This document shows positions 18,866 through 28,830 of a stretch of DNA of 64,000 nucleotides, in pieces; within the stretch, counting starts at the first letter, position 1; each line of letters starts with the position of its first letter. The stretch comes from Capnocytophaga stomatis (lineage in GTDB: Bacteria; Bacteroidota; Bacteroidia; Flavobacteriales; Flavobacteriaceae), in assembly GCF_002302635.1 (NCBI RefSeq), contig NZ_CP022387.1, forward strand, positions 1,736,001-1,800,000, read 5' to 3'. The translations under genes and the position numbers were made by a program. The notes under the pieces are model-generated. The model was not told the DNA's origin. It saw only the letters and a program-made list of their open reading frames with translations, and ran no database searches.

Positions 18866-19537
18866 GTGGGAAGTAAAAATAAATTAAAACGATTCAAAGA
18901 AAACGAAACTTTTGCAAACGTATTGCAACCTAAACGTGACGAGTTACTATCAGAACAATTTCCTTTCAAAGGGAAATGGCATTCCGATTATTTTAAGAAT
19001 AACAATCCCATTGTGTTGGAGTTAGGATGCGGAAAAGGCGAATATTCTGTGGGGTTGGCAAAGAAGTATCCGAACAAAAATTTCATAGGGATTGACATAA
19101 AAGGGGCACGATTTTGGCGTGGTGCAAAAACTGCTATTGAAGAAAATATCAACAATGTAGCCTTCTTGCGTACTCAAATTGAGCTTATTGAGCATTGTTT
19201 TGCACAAGGTGAAGTCAGTGAAATTTGGATTACATTCCCTGACCCGCAAATAAAATATAAGCGTACCAAACATCGGTTAACCAATGCAGAATTTTTGAGT
19301 CGATATAAAAATATTCTTGCTACGGACGGATGCATACACCTGAAAACGGATAGCGAATTTATGCACGGTTACACGCTCGGGCTGTTACACGGATTGGGAC
19401 ATAAAGTGCTGTATGCCAACCATAATATTTACAATAGTGACGGCGTTCCTTCGGAAGTGACTGAAATTCAAACTTTCTATGAAAAATTTTATTTGGAACA
19501 GAATAAACCAATAACCTACATCAAATTTCAGATTTAA
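18866..19537 (+). CDS. trmB: tRNA (guanine-N7-)-methyltransferase
   Basis: 223 residues. A class I SAM methyltransferase fold shows motif I VLELGCGKGEYSVGLA and the TrmB marks FIGIDIKGARFWRGAK and ITFPDPQIKYKRTKHRL. It methylates G46 of tRNAs in the cytosol. The start is a GTG, giving MGSKNKLKRFKENETF, a conserved Bacteroidota N-terminus. A -7 element TATTTTTG (18843-18850) ends 15 bases upstream. Transcribed alone. Confidence 0.95.
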   Translation: MGSKNKLKRFKENETFANVLQPKRDELLSEQFPFKGKWHSDYFKNNNPIVLELGCGKGEYSVGLAKKYPNKNFIGIDIKGARFWRGAKTAIEENINNVAFLRTQIELIEHCFAQGEVSEIWITFPDPQIKYKRTKHRLTNAEFLSRYKNILATDGCIHLKTDSEFMHGYTLGLLHGLGHKVLYANHNIYNSDGVPSEVTEIQTFYEKFYLEQNKPITYIKFQI

Positions 19538-19837
19538 ATTTAGAAAAATTTTGATATTTCTATATTGCTGATTTACATTTGTTTAATTTTTAAAATATTG
19601 ATTTCAAAGATTTATTTTTGATAATTTTTCTTTTTTAAATAAATTTCCGAATATCTTGCTTATTTGTTAAATAGGCGAGGTTACTTGTTGTAATTTAACT
19701 TTTTTATTGCTAAAAGGTTGATTTTGATAGATTTTTATTGAGTTTTATCTGATTTTCTCGATTTTATTATCTCATAAAATAGTAGTAATTTTGTTTCAGA
19801 GATGAGATTAGTGCAAATAATTTAAAATTACTACAAG
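19538..19837. other. AT-rich intergenic region
   Basis: No gene or hairpin terminator is seen after trmB. A -7 element TAATTTTG (19786-19793) without a good -33 TTG probably serves the repeat-protein gene that follows. Confidence 0.5.
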
Positions 19838-20704
19838 ATGAGAGGGAAAATATTACTACTTGGGGCGTTGTCGTGTTTTGTATCGTGTATTGGATATGCA
19901 CAAGTTGGCACTCCCGAGAAACCTTTGAGCAGGTTGGAGGATTACCAGTTGAGAGGGAAGGTAAAAACTTATAAGTTAACGCCTTATCACGTGCTTGATT
20001 CTTTTGGAATTATAAAGAAAACAGGTAAACCTGAGTTCTGGAAGGGGGATATACTTTCTACGTTTGATGACAGAGGTTACAAGGTTGAAAGTAATATGTA
20101 CAACAAACAAGGAAATCTTCAAAATAAGATTATATACAAATACAACGATAAGAATAAACGACTTTCCCGTGATGTTTATGGCGAGCGTGGCTATATCAAA
20201 AACAAGTACGTTTACATATATGATGATAAAGGTCACAAAATAGCTTATCATTGTTATAATCCCAGAGGTGAGCTGGTTGAGTCTTGGATTTACAACAATG
20301 ACGATAGGGGGCGTGAAGTCGAGGTGATTTATCAAGTTCCGAAACGTCCTTCAGAAACTCGTAAGTTTCTCTACAAGTACGATAAATCAGGAAATGTGGA
20401 AGAACTTTCCCAATATTCAAAAGATGATGTTCCTGAAGTTACTTGGAAGTATGTTTACGACAGAAAAGGTTTGGTGACGGAATTGCACACTTATAAGGAG
20501 AACAAACTTTTGAGAAAGAGAGTTACTAAGTATGATGCTTATGGGAATCCTGTGCAAATAAAAGAGTACGATAGTGACGGACGTTTTATAGAGGAAACAG
20601 ACTACGAGTACCAATTTGATGCATACGGAAACTGGATACAACGCATTGATTACGTGAATAGTTTTCCGAAGATTATGTACGAAAGAGAAATAGTTTATTA
20701 CTAA
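19838..20704 (+). CDS. Secreted YD-like repeat protein, function unknown
   Basis: 288 residues. The signal peptide ends near GYAQ. About eight imperfect repeats of 20-25 residues follow, of the form YxYDxxGxxxexxxYnxxGxL (for example YIYDDKGHKIAYHCYNPRG and YDAYGNPVQIKEYDSDG). These resemble RHS/YD or antitoxin YwqK-like beta-strand repeats, but there is no RHS core, toxin tip or autoprotease. The protein is probably periplasmic or surface-exposed. It stands alone between trmB and uvrA. Homologues are common as hypothetical secreted proteins in Bacteroidota; I do not assign a function. Confidence 0.75.
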   Translation: MRGKILLLGALSCFVSCIGYAQVGTPEKPLSRLEDYQLRGKVKTYKLTPYHVLDSFGIIKKTGKPEFWKGDILSTFDDRGYKVESNMYNKQGNLQNKIIYKYNDKNKRLSRDVYGERGYIKNKYVYIYDDKGHKIAYHCYNPRGELVESWIYNNDDRGREVEVIYQVPKRPSETRKFLYKYDKSGNVEELSQYSKDDVPEVTWKYVYDRKGLVTELHTYKENKLLRKRVTKYDAYGNPVQIKEYDSDGRFIEETDYEYQFDAYGNWIQRIDYVNSFPKIMYEREIVYY

Positions 20705-20743
20705 ACTTAATTTCCATACGATTTTTATACGTTTGATGAATTT

Positions 20744-20769
20744 GAAAGCTGTCTGTGCAGACAGCTTTC
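20744..20769. terminator. Bidirectional terminator between repeat protein and uvrA
   Basis: Perfect 12-bp stem GAAAGCTGTCTG with CAGACAGCTTTC and a 2-base core, flanked by T-rich sequence on the plus strand. It also lies immediately beyond the uvrA stop. Confidence 0.8.
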
Positions 20770-20770
20770 T

Positions 20771-23542
20771 TTATTTTTGGTGTTGCATCACTTCTTTCAG
20801 ATACTTACCCGTATAACTTTGCGTGTTTCGGGCAATTTCTTCAGGAGTGCCTTGAGCGATGACTGTTCCGCCTTTGTCGCCTCCGTCAAGCCCCAAGTCA
20901 ATTACATAATCGGCGGACTTTATCATTTCCAGATTATGCTCAATAACAATGATAGAATGCCCTTTTTCTATAAGTGCCTGAAAGGAAGCCAATAACTTGC
21001 GAATATCGTGAAAATGTAGCCCCGTAGTAGGTTCGTCAAAGATGAATAATACTTTCTCTTTGCTTTCGGACTTCGCCAAAAAAGAAGCCAACTTGATGCG
21101 TTGTGCCTCCCCACCTGATAGCGTCGAAGAGGATTGCCCAAGAGTAACATAACCCAACCCGACATCTTGCAAAGGCTTTAATTTCGCACTGATTTTCTGT
21201 TGCTTATGTCTTTCAAAAAATACAATAGCATCGTCAATGGTGGTGTTTAACAAATCATCGATGGATTTCCCTTCAAAAGTTACTTCCAGCACTTCTTTTT
21301 TGAAACGTTTCCCGCCACACGCCTCGCACGGCAAATGCACGTCCGCCATAAACTGCATTTCAATAGTAACCTCGCCTTCGCCTTTGCACACCTCGCAACG
21401 CCCGCCGTCCACATTAAACGAAAAGTGTTTGGGCTGAAAGTTGCGTAACTTTGAAAGTTTCTGTACGGCATACAAATTCCGAATGTCATCGTAGGCTTTT
21501 ATATAGGTAATCGGGTTGGAGCGCGAGGACTTTCCAATCGGATTTTGGTCAACGAACTCTACCGACTGAATGTGCTTGTACTTGCCTTCGAGCTTTGAGA
21601 ATTGCCCTGCTTTTTCGGTGTTCATATCCAGCTCTTTAAGCATCGCCGGATATAAAATCTGCTTGATGAGTGTGGACTTTCCGCTTCCGGAAACGCCCGT
21701 TACCACCGTGAGCATATCCAACGGAAGCGTAACGTCAATGTTTTTTAGGTTGTTTTCCCGACAGCCCAAAAGCGTGATGTAATGCGGCGAAGTGCGTCGT
21801 TCTTTCGGAAGGTCAATTTGCATTCGCCCGCTGAGGTACTTACCCGTAAGTGAATCCGCTTTCAGAATTTCGGCATACGTGCCTTGTGCCACCACTTCCC
21901 CGCCGTGTGTTCCGGCTTCGGGACCAATGTCGATGATGTAATCGGCGGCTTTCATAATATCTTCATCGTGTTCCACCACAATCACGGTATTGCCCAAGTC
22001 GCGTAACGATTTGAGTACGCTGATGAGTTTTTCGGTGTCTTTCGGGTGCAGACCGATACTGGGTTCGTCCAGAATATACATCGAGCCTACCAAACTGCTG
22101 CCCAGTGAAGTTGCCAAGTTGATACGCTGGCTCTCCCCGCCCGAAAGTGTGTTTGATTTTCGGTTGAGGGTCAGATAATTTAACCCAACGTCAGCCAAAA
22201 ATTGCAATCGATTCTCAATTTCAACAAGCAAACGGCGGGCAATATTTCTTTCATAGTCAGAAAGTTGTAATTCCTTAAAGAAGCGTTGTAATTCCTCTAC
22301 GGAAATATCCACCAAATCCGAAATGCTCCTTCCGTTAATCTTCACGTAATCGGCTTCTTTTCGCAGGCGTTTGCCATCACATTCGCTACATTTGGTTTTT
22401 CCGCGGTAACGTGCCAACATTACCCGATTCTGTATTTTGTAACTTTTTTCTTCCAGTTCTTTGAAAAAATCCGTCAGTCCGGTAAAAAATTTGTTGCCGT
22501 TCCAAACTAATTTTTTTTGCTCTTTGGTGAGTTCAAACCACGGTTTATGGATGGGAAAATCAAACTTATAAGCATTCAAAACCAACTGGTCGCGATACCA
22601 ACTCATCGCCTCACCTCGCCACGGATAAACACAGTTGTCGTACACGGAAAGGGCTGTATTTGGGATAATTAGCTCCTCGTCCAGCCCGATGGTATCGCCG
22701 TAACCGTCGCATTTTGGGCAAGCCCCATATGGGTTGTTAAAGCTGAACAGATGCACGTTCGGTTCAGAAAATTCAATGCCGTCCAACTCAAATTTATTGC
22801 TGAACGTCTGTTTGTTTTGATTTTCAACCTCTTCAATGATACATTCACCCTTTCCTTCAAAAAAAGCTGTATCGATAGCATCAGCCAACCGATGACGAAA
22901 ATCTTCGTTATGTTGTACGATAATTCGGTCGATAACCAACAGAAAATCAGAATTGATACTGTTTAAATCGGCTTCATCAATGCGAATAATTTCGCCTTTA
23001 TACTGAATACGGGCATATCCTTGCTGTAATAAAATTTGAAGCACTTGGGGTATTTTTCTGCCTTCGGCGATATGAACAGGAGCCAGAAGCAGTAATTTGG
23101 TGCGTTCAGGATAGCTCAAAACGGCATCAACCACATCGGTAACGGAATGTTTTTTTACTTCATTTCCGGAAAGGGGCGAGTAGGTTTTGCCGATGCGGGC
23201 GAACAAAAGTTTCAGATAATCATAGATTTCAGTGGATGTCCCGACGGTAGAACGCGGATTAGACGTATTGACTTTCTGTTCAATAGCGATGGCAGGAGCA
23301 ATGCCCACGATGTTGTCCACTTTGGGTTTGTCAAGCCTTCCTAAAAATTGACGTGCGTAGGAGGAGAGGCTTTCCACGTAGCGGCGTTGCCCCTCGGCAT
23401 AGAGTGTATCAAATGCCAAGCTGGACTTACCCGAACCCGATAAGCCCGTAATAACCACCAATTTATTACGCGGAATCCCGACTGTGATGTCTTTTAAGTT
23501 GTGGAGCTTCGCTCCTTTTATAAGTATTTCTTTGGTTTTCAT
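20771..23542 (-). CDS. uvrA: Excinuclease ABC subunit A
   Basis: 923 residues. Two ABC ATPase modules have P-loops GLSGSGKSS (near residue 33) and GVSGSGKST (near 620), signature LSGGESQR and LSGGEAQR, and zinc-finger Cys pairs (CPKCDGYGD, CEVCKGEGE, CEACGGKRF). UvrA scans DNA for bulky lesions and loads UvrB in nucleotide excision repair. The length is normal. A -7 element TATCTTTG (complement of 23653-23660) lies about 110 bases upstream. A single-gene transcript ending at the shared hairpin. Confidence 0.98.
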   Translation of the reverse strand: MKTKEILIKGAKLHNLKDITVGIPRNKLVVITGLSGSGKSSLAFDTLYAEGQRRYVESLSSYARQFLGRLDKPKVDNIVGIAPAIAIEQKVNTSNPRSTVGTSTEIYDYLKLLFARIGKTYSPLSGNEVKKHSVTDVVDAVLSYPERTKLLLLAPVHIAEGRKIPQVLQILLQQGYARIQYKGEIIRIDEADLNSINSDFLLVIDRIIVQHNEDFRHRLADAIDTAFFEGKGECIIEEVENQNKQTFSNKFELDGIEFSEPNVHLFSFNNPYGACPKCDGYGDTIGLDEELIIPNTALSVYDNCVYPWRGEAMSWYRDQLVLNAYKFDFPIHKPWFELTKEQKKLVWNGNKFFTGLTDFFKELEEKSYKIQNRVMLARYRGKTKCSECDGKRLRKEADYVKINGRSISDLVDISVEELQRFFKELQLSDYERNIARRLLVEIENRLQFLADVGLNYLTLNRKSNTLSGGESQRINLATSLGSSLVGSMYILDEPSIGLHPKDTEKLISVLKSLRDLGNTVIVVEHDEDIMKAADYIIDIGPEAGTHGGEVVAQGTYAEILKADSLTGKYLSGRMQIDLPKERRTSPHYITLLGCRENNLKNIDVTLPLDMLTVVTGVSGSGKSTLIKQILYPAMLKELDMNTEKAGQFSKLEGKYKHIQSVEFVDQNPIGKSSRSNPITYIKAYDDIRNLYAVQKLSKLRNFQPKHFSFNVDGGRCEVCKGEGEVTIEMQFMADVHLPCEACGGKRFKKEVLEVTFEGKSIDDLLNTTIDDAIVFFERHKQQKISAKLKPLQDVGLGYVTLGQSSSTLSGGEAQRIKLASFLAKSESKEKVLFIFDEPTTGLHFHDIRKLLASFQALIEKGHSIIVIEHNLEMIKSADYVIDLGLDGGDKGGTVIAQGTPEEIARNTQSYTGKYLKEVMQHQK

Positions 23543-24079
23543 TTTTTATGAAAGGAAGTTCTAAAATGTTCAAAAGGTGTAAAACAGCAATTTAAAACGG
23601 GTGTTTTTGAAAAATCTTTGTGAGATTTGCTGTTTTTCAACTTATCTGCTTGCAAAGATAGCAAAAAGTAACAGAAATAGAGTGGCTTTATTTTTTTTCT
23701 TGTAAAACTTATAAAGAGGAAAATCCCATATTTTTACGGATTTTTTCTGTTTGTTATTTGTAAAAATGTGTAGTATCTGTGAGAAATTTAAAACTGTATG
23801 GAAATATTGCTCGATACGTGTGTGTTTTTTAAATAGAAAGAATTTCTGTTTTTTAAAAGATATTTGGATAAAAAAACTATGTTTTTTTCTGGAATTTTTC
23901 TCACGTTAGTTTAAAAATTTTTTGACGGTAAAATAAAAAAGATTTGCCTTATAGAAATTTTGCTTTGTTGTAATAGAAAAATTTTCCAAAGCGTGTCCAA
24001 AGAAAAACCACACTTTAAAGATGTGTGTAAAGTGTGGTTTGTTTGTATTAAAAGTAACTTATTTGCACAAAAATATAGC
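23543..24079. other. Intergenic region between feoB and uvrA
   Basis: Very AT-rich. It holds the uvrA promoter element, the leader, and the feoB terminator. No coding frame on either strand looks convincing, and no repeat was recognised. Confidence 0.5.
24005..24040 (-). terminator. Terminator of feoAB
   Basis: Perfect 13-bp stem (24005-24017 with 24028-24040), 10-base loop. On the minus strand it is followed by TTTTCTTT. Confidence 0.75.
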
Positions 24080-26194
24080 CTATAAAAATTGATATGCCAG
24101 CATCGCACTAATGTAAGCAATGCCTGTCATAAAGCACCATTGTACGGCAGTCCATTTCCAGCTATTGGTTTCGCGACGCACTACTGCCATTGTGCTTAGA
24201 CATTGCATAGCGAAGGCGTAGAACAGAAGTAGCGAGATGCCTGTCGCAAAGGTATATACGGACGTTCCGTCAGGGCGTGTTTCGCTTCGTAATTTGCTTA
24301 GAATGGTGCGTTCACCCTCCTCTTCTTCTGTGTCCAAATCGCCACCTAAACTATAAATTGAAGCCAATGTAGCGATGAAAACTTCACGTGCGGCAAAGGA
24401 AGAAAGTACGCCGATGCTAATCTTCCAGTCGTAGCCCAGAGGTCTGAAAATAGGTTCAATTGTCTTTCCGATGTAGCCTAAGTAGGAATATTCCAGCTGT
24501 GCCGATTCAATGAAATGAGCAGTTTGGGTTTCGTCCCATTGCTGTTGCTGAGCCAAAGTAGTTGCTTCGTTTTCGATATTGTTGTACTTCTCTCCCATTC
24601 CGTGCGACCCTAAAAACCACAGAATCACAGAGATTGCTAAGATGATTTTCCCAGCTCCCAATACAAAGCTTTTCGTCTTTTCATACACAGTGATAGCTAC
24701 GTTTTGCCATAGAGGTACTTTATAATTGGGCATTTCGGCAATGAAAAAACTTTTTCCTTTCTTGATTTTCAGAAGTTTGTCCAGCACAAAAGCAGAAAGC
24801 AACGCCACAACAAAACCTAAAACATACAGTGCAAATAGCGTAAACGCCTTGTAACTTATGAACAGAAACTCGCCATCAGGGATTACCAAAGCAATGATAA
24901 TCAGATAAACGGGCAGTCGGGCAGAACACGTCATAAACGGAGTTACTAAAATTGTGATAAGGCGTTCTTTCCAACTTTCGATGTTTCGTGCAATCATCAC
25001 GGCAGGAATTGCACACGCCGCACCCGATATCAGCGGAACAACACTCTTACCGTTAAGCCCGAAACGCCTCATAATGTTATCCATCAAGAATACCACTCGG
25101 CTCATATATCCACTTTCTTCGAGCAAAGAAATGAAGAAGAAAAGGATAGCGATTTGGGGAATAAAAATCAAAATTCCCGTGATTCCCGGCAGGATTCCTT
25201 CGGTTAGTAATTCCGTTAATGCTCCTTTAGGAAGTTTTTCGGACGCCCAGTTTGTAAATTTCTCCAAGTTCCCTTCTATCCAATCCATCGGATAACTGCT
25301 CCAATCGTACACAGCTTGGAACACGAGCAACAGCACCATTGCAAAGATTACGTATCCGAAAATTTTATGAATAAGAATCTTATCTAATTTTGCTCGCAGT
25401 GTTTTGGCTTCGGAAAGGCTTACCGAATATGTTTTCTTTAGTATATCGTTTATCTGCTGATACCTCAAGATGGTTTCTCGCTGCTTCATCCGTTTGATTT
25501 CGCTCTCGCTTTTGGTATTTCGTACGCCGGCAAGGTCGATTTCTTTGTGACTCTCAATAAAGTCCGTATTGTGTGATATTATCAGCCAGAGTTTATACGG
25601 GTTTTCTTTAGGAAACAGCGTAGTTAAATTATGGAAGTACGGAGCATCCAACCGATTGATATCCAAGAAAGAATGTACGGGAAGCTCGCTGTAATTGGCA
25701 AGAACGATTTTGAGTTCGTCCAAGCCCGTACGAGTGCGTGTACTGGTTAGTATAACCTTGGTTTTCAGTTCTCTTTCAAGTGCAGGAATATCAATCTTGA
25801 TGCCTTTTCGCTTCATTTGGTCTGCCATATTCACAACCAGAACCGTAGGCAGGTTAAGGTCTTTTATCTGCGTAAATATGAGCAAGTTTTGTTTTAAATT
25901 TTCGACATCTGCAGTAACGACAACCACATCGGGATAAAGTTCTTCGTTCTTGTTTAGAAGAATATTCACGGCAACACGCTCATCCATTGAGTTAGCGTTG
26001 AGGCTGTACGTGCCCGGCAAGTCGATGATTTCAACTTTAACATCATCGGTAAGCTTGCAGTGCCCGATTTTTTTTTCGACCGTAATTCCGGGATAGTTTC
26101 CTACCTTTTGGTTTAATCCCGTAAGTGCATTAAAAATAGAAGTCTTTCCCGTATTCGGATTTCCTATAAGGGCTACTTTTATATCTCTCCTCAT
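24080..26194 (-). CDS. feoB: Ferrous iron transporter B
   Basis: 704 residues. An N-terminal G domain (G1 GNPNTGKTS at 11-19, DLPGTYSL) and linker are followed by the membrane domain with the two Gate motifs (around FFFISLLEESGYMSRVVF and SFAAREVFIATLASI) and the conserved CSARLPVYL. It imports Fe2+ across the inner membrane. Its ATG overlaps the feoA stop by one base (TAATG), so translation is probably coupled. The length is typical of Bacteroidota. The transcript ends at a hairpin about 40 bases downstream. Confidence 0.97.
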   Translation of the reverse strand: MRRDIKVALIGNPNTGKTSIFNALTGLNQKVGNYPGITVEKKIGHCKLTDDVKVEIIDLPGTYSLNANSMDERVAVNILLNKNEELYPDVVVVTADVENLKQNLLIFTQIKDLNLPTVLVVNMADQMKRKGIKIDIPALERELKTKVILTSTRTRTGLDELKIVLANYSELPVHSFLDINRLDAPYFHNLTTLFPKENPYKLWLIISHNTDFIESHKEIDLAGVRNTKSESEIKRMKQRETILRYQQINDILKKTYSVSLSEAKTLRAKLDKILIHKIFGYVIFAMVLLLVFQAVYDWSSYPMDWIEGNLEKFTNWASEKLPKGALTELLTEGILPGITGILIFIPQIAILFFFISLLEESGYMSRVVFLMDNIMRRFGLNGKSVVPLISGAACAIPAVMIARNIESWKERLITILVTPFMTCSARLPVYLIIIALVIPDGEFLFISYKAFTLFALYVLGFVVALLSAFVLDKLLKIKKGKSFFIAEMPNYKVPLWQNVAITVYEKTKSFVLGAGKIILAISVILWFLGSHGMGEKYNNIENEATTLAQQQQWDETQTAHFIESAQLEYSYLGYIGKTIEPIFRPLGYDWKISIGVLSSFAAREVFIATLASIYSLGGDLDTEEEEGERTILSKLRSETRPDGTSVYTFATGISLLLFYAFAMQCLSTMAVVRRETNSWKWTAVQWCFMTGIAYISAMLAYQFL

Positions 26195-26442
26195 TATATT
26201 TTTTCAATTTCAATTAGTGAAGCCATTTCCTTGCGGATGGAAAGGTATGAATTGTTCATATTAACATAAATTGGGTCACCGAAAACAGATTTTTCAATGA
26301 CTTCAACCTCGCTCCCCACAAAGCATCCTAATTCAATTAGTTTTAGCGGAACATTCTCAATGTCAATATGTTTTATGATTCCCTTTTCGCCTTTTTTAAG
26401 ATGAGAAACAGTAAGTTTTCCTTTAGCAGAAGTCTTCTCCAT
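26194..26442 (-). CDS. feoA: FeoA family protein
   Basis: 82 residues with the SH3-like FeoA fold (LIELGCFVGSEVEVIEKS..GDPIYV). FeoA is a small cytosolic partner needed for FeoB-mediated Fe2+ uptake. It is the first gene of feoAB and overlaps feoB by one base. A -7 element TATCTTTG (complement of 26474-26481) lies about 30 bases upstream. Between it and the ATG is a 21-bp stretch (26450-26470) with TTAATTTA twice, a possible iron-dependent operator. Confidence 0.95.
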   Translation of the reverse strand: MEKTSAKGKLTVSHLKKGEKGIIKHIDIENVPLKLIELGCFVGSEVEVIEKSVFGDPIYVNMNNSYLSIRKEMASLIEIEKI

Positions 26443-26764
26443 AAGAGTGTTTAATTTAGACTTAATTTAAGGGCAAAGATACTCTTTTTTAAGAAAAAGC
26501 GAAATCAGCAGTAAGAAAAGTTTTCTTTCAAACAAGGCAAAAGCACAAAAATGAAAATAATGTGGAATCAAACAGCATTGATAAGCCGTAATAGTGATTA
26601 TTTGTGAAGAAGTAAAACGCTTTAAATCAGTAAATTGCTATTTTTGTTGCTGTCAGAATTTTCAATTTTGAAATCTAATTTGAGAAAATATTTGCTACAA
26701 AGATGTTTTTCAATTGCAAAATTTTGTACTTTTGCTCGAATATAAGTCAAAACAAAACGACCTT
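26443..26764. other. Divergent intergenic region feoA / accA
   Basis: Carries the feoA promoter and a possible operator (26450-26470, TTAATTTA repeated with 3 bases between). It also has the accA -7 element TACTTTTG (26727-26734), about 31 bases before the accA ATG. No gene in between. Confidence 0.5.
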
Positions 26765-27718
26765 ATGGAATATTTAGATTTTGAATTACCAATCAAAGAA
26801 TTGGAGGAGCAAATGCAGAAGTGTGCTCTTATCGGTGATGAGAGTAATGTTGATATGACCGACGCCTGCAAGAAGATTGAAAAAAAGCTCAACCAAACAA
26901 AGAAAGAAATTTACAGTAATTTGACACCTTGGCAACGTGTTCAAATTTCACGCCACTTGGACAGACCCTACACACTTGATTATATCAGAGCCCTTTGCGG
27001 AGATACATTTTTGGAACTTCACGGCGACAGAACCGTAAAGGACGATAAGGCAATGATAGCAGGTTTTGGAAAAATCGATGACCAAAGTTTCTTGTTCGTG
27101 GGGCAACAAAAGGGAGTAAATACCAAGATGCGTCAGTACCGCAATTTCGGGATGGCAAACCCTGAGGGATACCGTAAAGCGTTACGTTTGATGAAATCTG
27201 CCGAGAAGTTCGGGATTCCTATCGTTTGTTTGGTGGATACACCGGGTGCTTTCCCGGGAATTGAAGCCGAAGAACGAGGACAAGGAGAAGCAATTGCCCG
27301 TAACATATTGGAAATGTCACGATTGAAAGTTCCGGTAATTGTATTTATCATCGGAGAAGGAGCATCAGGAGGAGCTTTGGGAATTGGAATAGGAGACCGC
27401 GTTTATATGCTTGAAAATACTTGGTATTCAGTTATTTCTCCCGAGTCTTGTTCGTCCATCCTTTGGAGAAGTTGGGAATACAAAAAAGAAGCCGCTGAAG
27501 CACTCAAACTTACGGCTCCTGATATGAAAAAACTTAAACTGATTGATGAAATTATCAAAGAACCTCTTGGAGGAGCTCATCGTGATAGAGAAACTACTTT
27601 CCTCACTGTCAGAAAGGTAATTTTAGAAACATACGAAGAACTGAAGAAACTTCCGCCGGAAAAACTCGTTGAAAAACGGATGGATAAATATCTGAATATG
27701 GGAGTTTATAAACAATAA
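26765..27718 (+). CDS. accA: Acetyl-CoA carboxylase carboxyltransferase subunit alpha
   Basis: 317 residues. The crotonase-like carboxyltransferase fold shows [38 protein letters not shown] and [12 protein letters not shown]. With AccD it moves the carboxyl group from biotin to acetyl-CoA, the first step of fatty-acid synthesis. The ATG at 26765 gives the normal length (E. coli AccA 319) and lies downstream of the promoter element; the frame extends further upstream, but that part covers the promoter. Followed by a strong terminator. Confidence 0.97.
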   Translation: MEYLDFELPIKELEEQMQKCALIGDESNVDMTDACKKIEKKLNQTKKEIYSNLTPWQRVQISRHLDRPYTLDYIRALCGDTFLELHGDRTVKDDKAMIAGFGKIDDQSFLFVGQQKGVNTKMRQYRNFGMANPEGYRKALRLMKSAEKFGIPIVCLVDTPGAFPGIEAEERGQGEAIARNILEMSRLKVPVIVFIIGEGASGGALGIGIGDRVYMLENTWYSVISPESCSSILWRSWEYKKEAAEALKLTAPDMKKLKLIDEIIKEPLGGAHRDRETTFLTVRKVILETYEELKKLPPEKLVEKRMDKYLNMGVYKQ

Positions 27719-27724
27719 AATTGC

Positions 27725-27756
27725 AAAATGGTTGTCTTACTAAGGCAACCATTTTT
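27725..27756 (+). terminator. Terminator of accA
   Basis: 14-bp stem (27725-27738 with 27742-27755, G-U pair included), 3-base loop, then T run. Confidence 0.8.
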
Positions 27757-27791
27757 GTAAGAATAAAAATTGAAAAGAGCGCGAATCATAA

Positions 27792-28628
27792 ATGAAAAAC
27801 AAAATGAATATAACTTCGGATGTTTTAAACAGAAAAGGAGCAACGAAAATTGAAAATATCCCTACAGAAGTTTTGCAATTGCTTAATTTAGGGCGTATTG
27901 AAACGGTTAACCTAACGGAATGGCTGGCTGTCAATCACGCTGTTTTGGTGACCTCTGTTTTTCCTGAAATGAGTGTTTCTGAGGAGGTTATAAATAAAAT
28001 TGTTTTGGAACTGAAGCAACAGAAAAAAGCTTCGGCAATGAATAGTGTAAAAATCGTAGGTGGAATACTTTACAAAGAGTACGTAAATTCTGATGCTTAC
28101 GAGAAATTATTTCAAAAATTGAATTCGCATATTTCGGATTCTGTACGTTGTTATGCAACTTACTTTTTAGCTTTGAATAAAAATATTTCTGTAGAAGATA
28201 AGTTTTTGAATTTGAAGTCTTTAATTTCCGATGCACATTTTGGAGTTCGTGAAGTTGTGTGGATGGCTTTACGCAAAGATATTAGCGAAAATCTTGATTT
28301 TTCTTTAAAATTTTTATCAAATTGGGCAGAAAGTGAGAATGAGAATGTTCGTCGCTTTTGCACAGAATCTACCCGACCACGAGGGGTTTGGTGTTCGCAC
28401 ATTGACCAGTTAAAGGAAAAACCTGAACTGGCTCTGCCTATTTTAGAAAAGCTCAAATCCGATTCATCTAAGTACGTGCAGGATAGTGTGGGAAATTGGC
28501 TGAATGATGCTTCCAAAACCCGACCTGATTTTGTTACACAACTTTGTGAACGTTGGAAAAAAGAAAGTCCGACAAAAAGCACACAATACATCGTAAAGAA
28601 AGCTCTTCGCACAATTTTGAAAAAGTAA
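27792..28628 (+). CDS. DNA alkylation repeat protein (AlkC/AlkD-like glycosylase)
   Basis: 278 residues of helical HEAT-like repeats. The C-terminal block matches the DNA alkylation repeat family: SDAHFGVREVVWMALR, RRFCTESTRPRGVW, and YVQDSVGNWLNDASKTRPDF. Such enzymes excise positively charged alkyl bases (3-methyladenine, 7-methylguanine) without flipping the base. It could start at the ATG at 27792 or at the next ATG at 27804. It lies between accA and dnaB, with terminators or promoters on either side, so it is probably transcribed alone. Confidence 0.88.
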   Translation: MKNKMNITSDVLNRKGATKIENIPTEVLQLLNLGRIETVNLTEWLAVNHAVLVTSVFPEMSVSEEVINKIVLELKQQKKASAMNSVKIVGGILYKEYVNSDAYEKLFQKLNSHISDSVRCYATYFLALNKNISVEDKFLNLKSLISDAHFGVREVVWMALRKDISENLDFSLKFLSNWAESENENVRRFCTESTRPRGVWCSHIDQLKEKPELALPILEKLKSDSSKYVQDSVGNWLNDASKTRPDFVTQLCERWKKESPTKSTQYIVKKALRTILKK

Positions 28629-28756
28629 TTTCTTTTGTAGCAACAGAAAATTTCTGCACGTAAAAATAGTTATCAAAAATACTTTACTTGAATTGCTGTT
28701 TTTCCTGCCTCTTGATATTCAGGATTTGGATTGTTTTTGTGCTACTTGTAAACAAT

Positions 28757-28776
28757 TTATCAACAGCTTATTAACA
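28757..28776. promoter_or_regulatory. Pair of DnaA-box-like sequences upstream of dnaB
   Basis: TTATCAACA (28757-28765) and TTATTAACA (28768-28776) differ from the TTATCCACA box by one and two bases and lie 2 bases apart, about 55-75 bases before the dnaB ATG. Possible DnaA control of dnaB; it could be chance in AT-rich DNA. Confidence 0.35.
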
Positions 28777-28830
28777 ATTGATGTTCACATATCTTTTTCA
28801 AAGAATCGTTTTTTTTCCTAATTTCGCACT

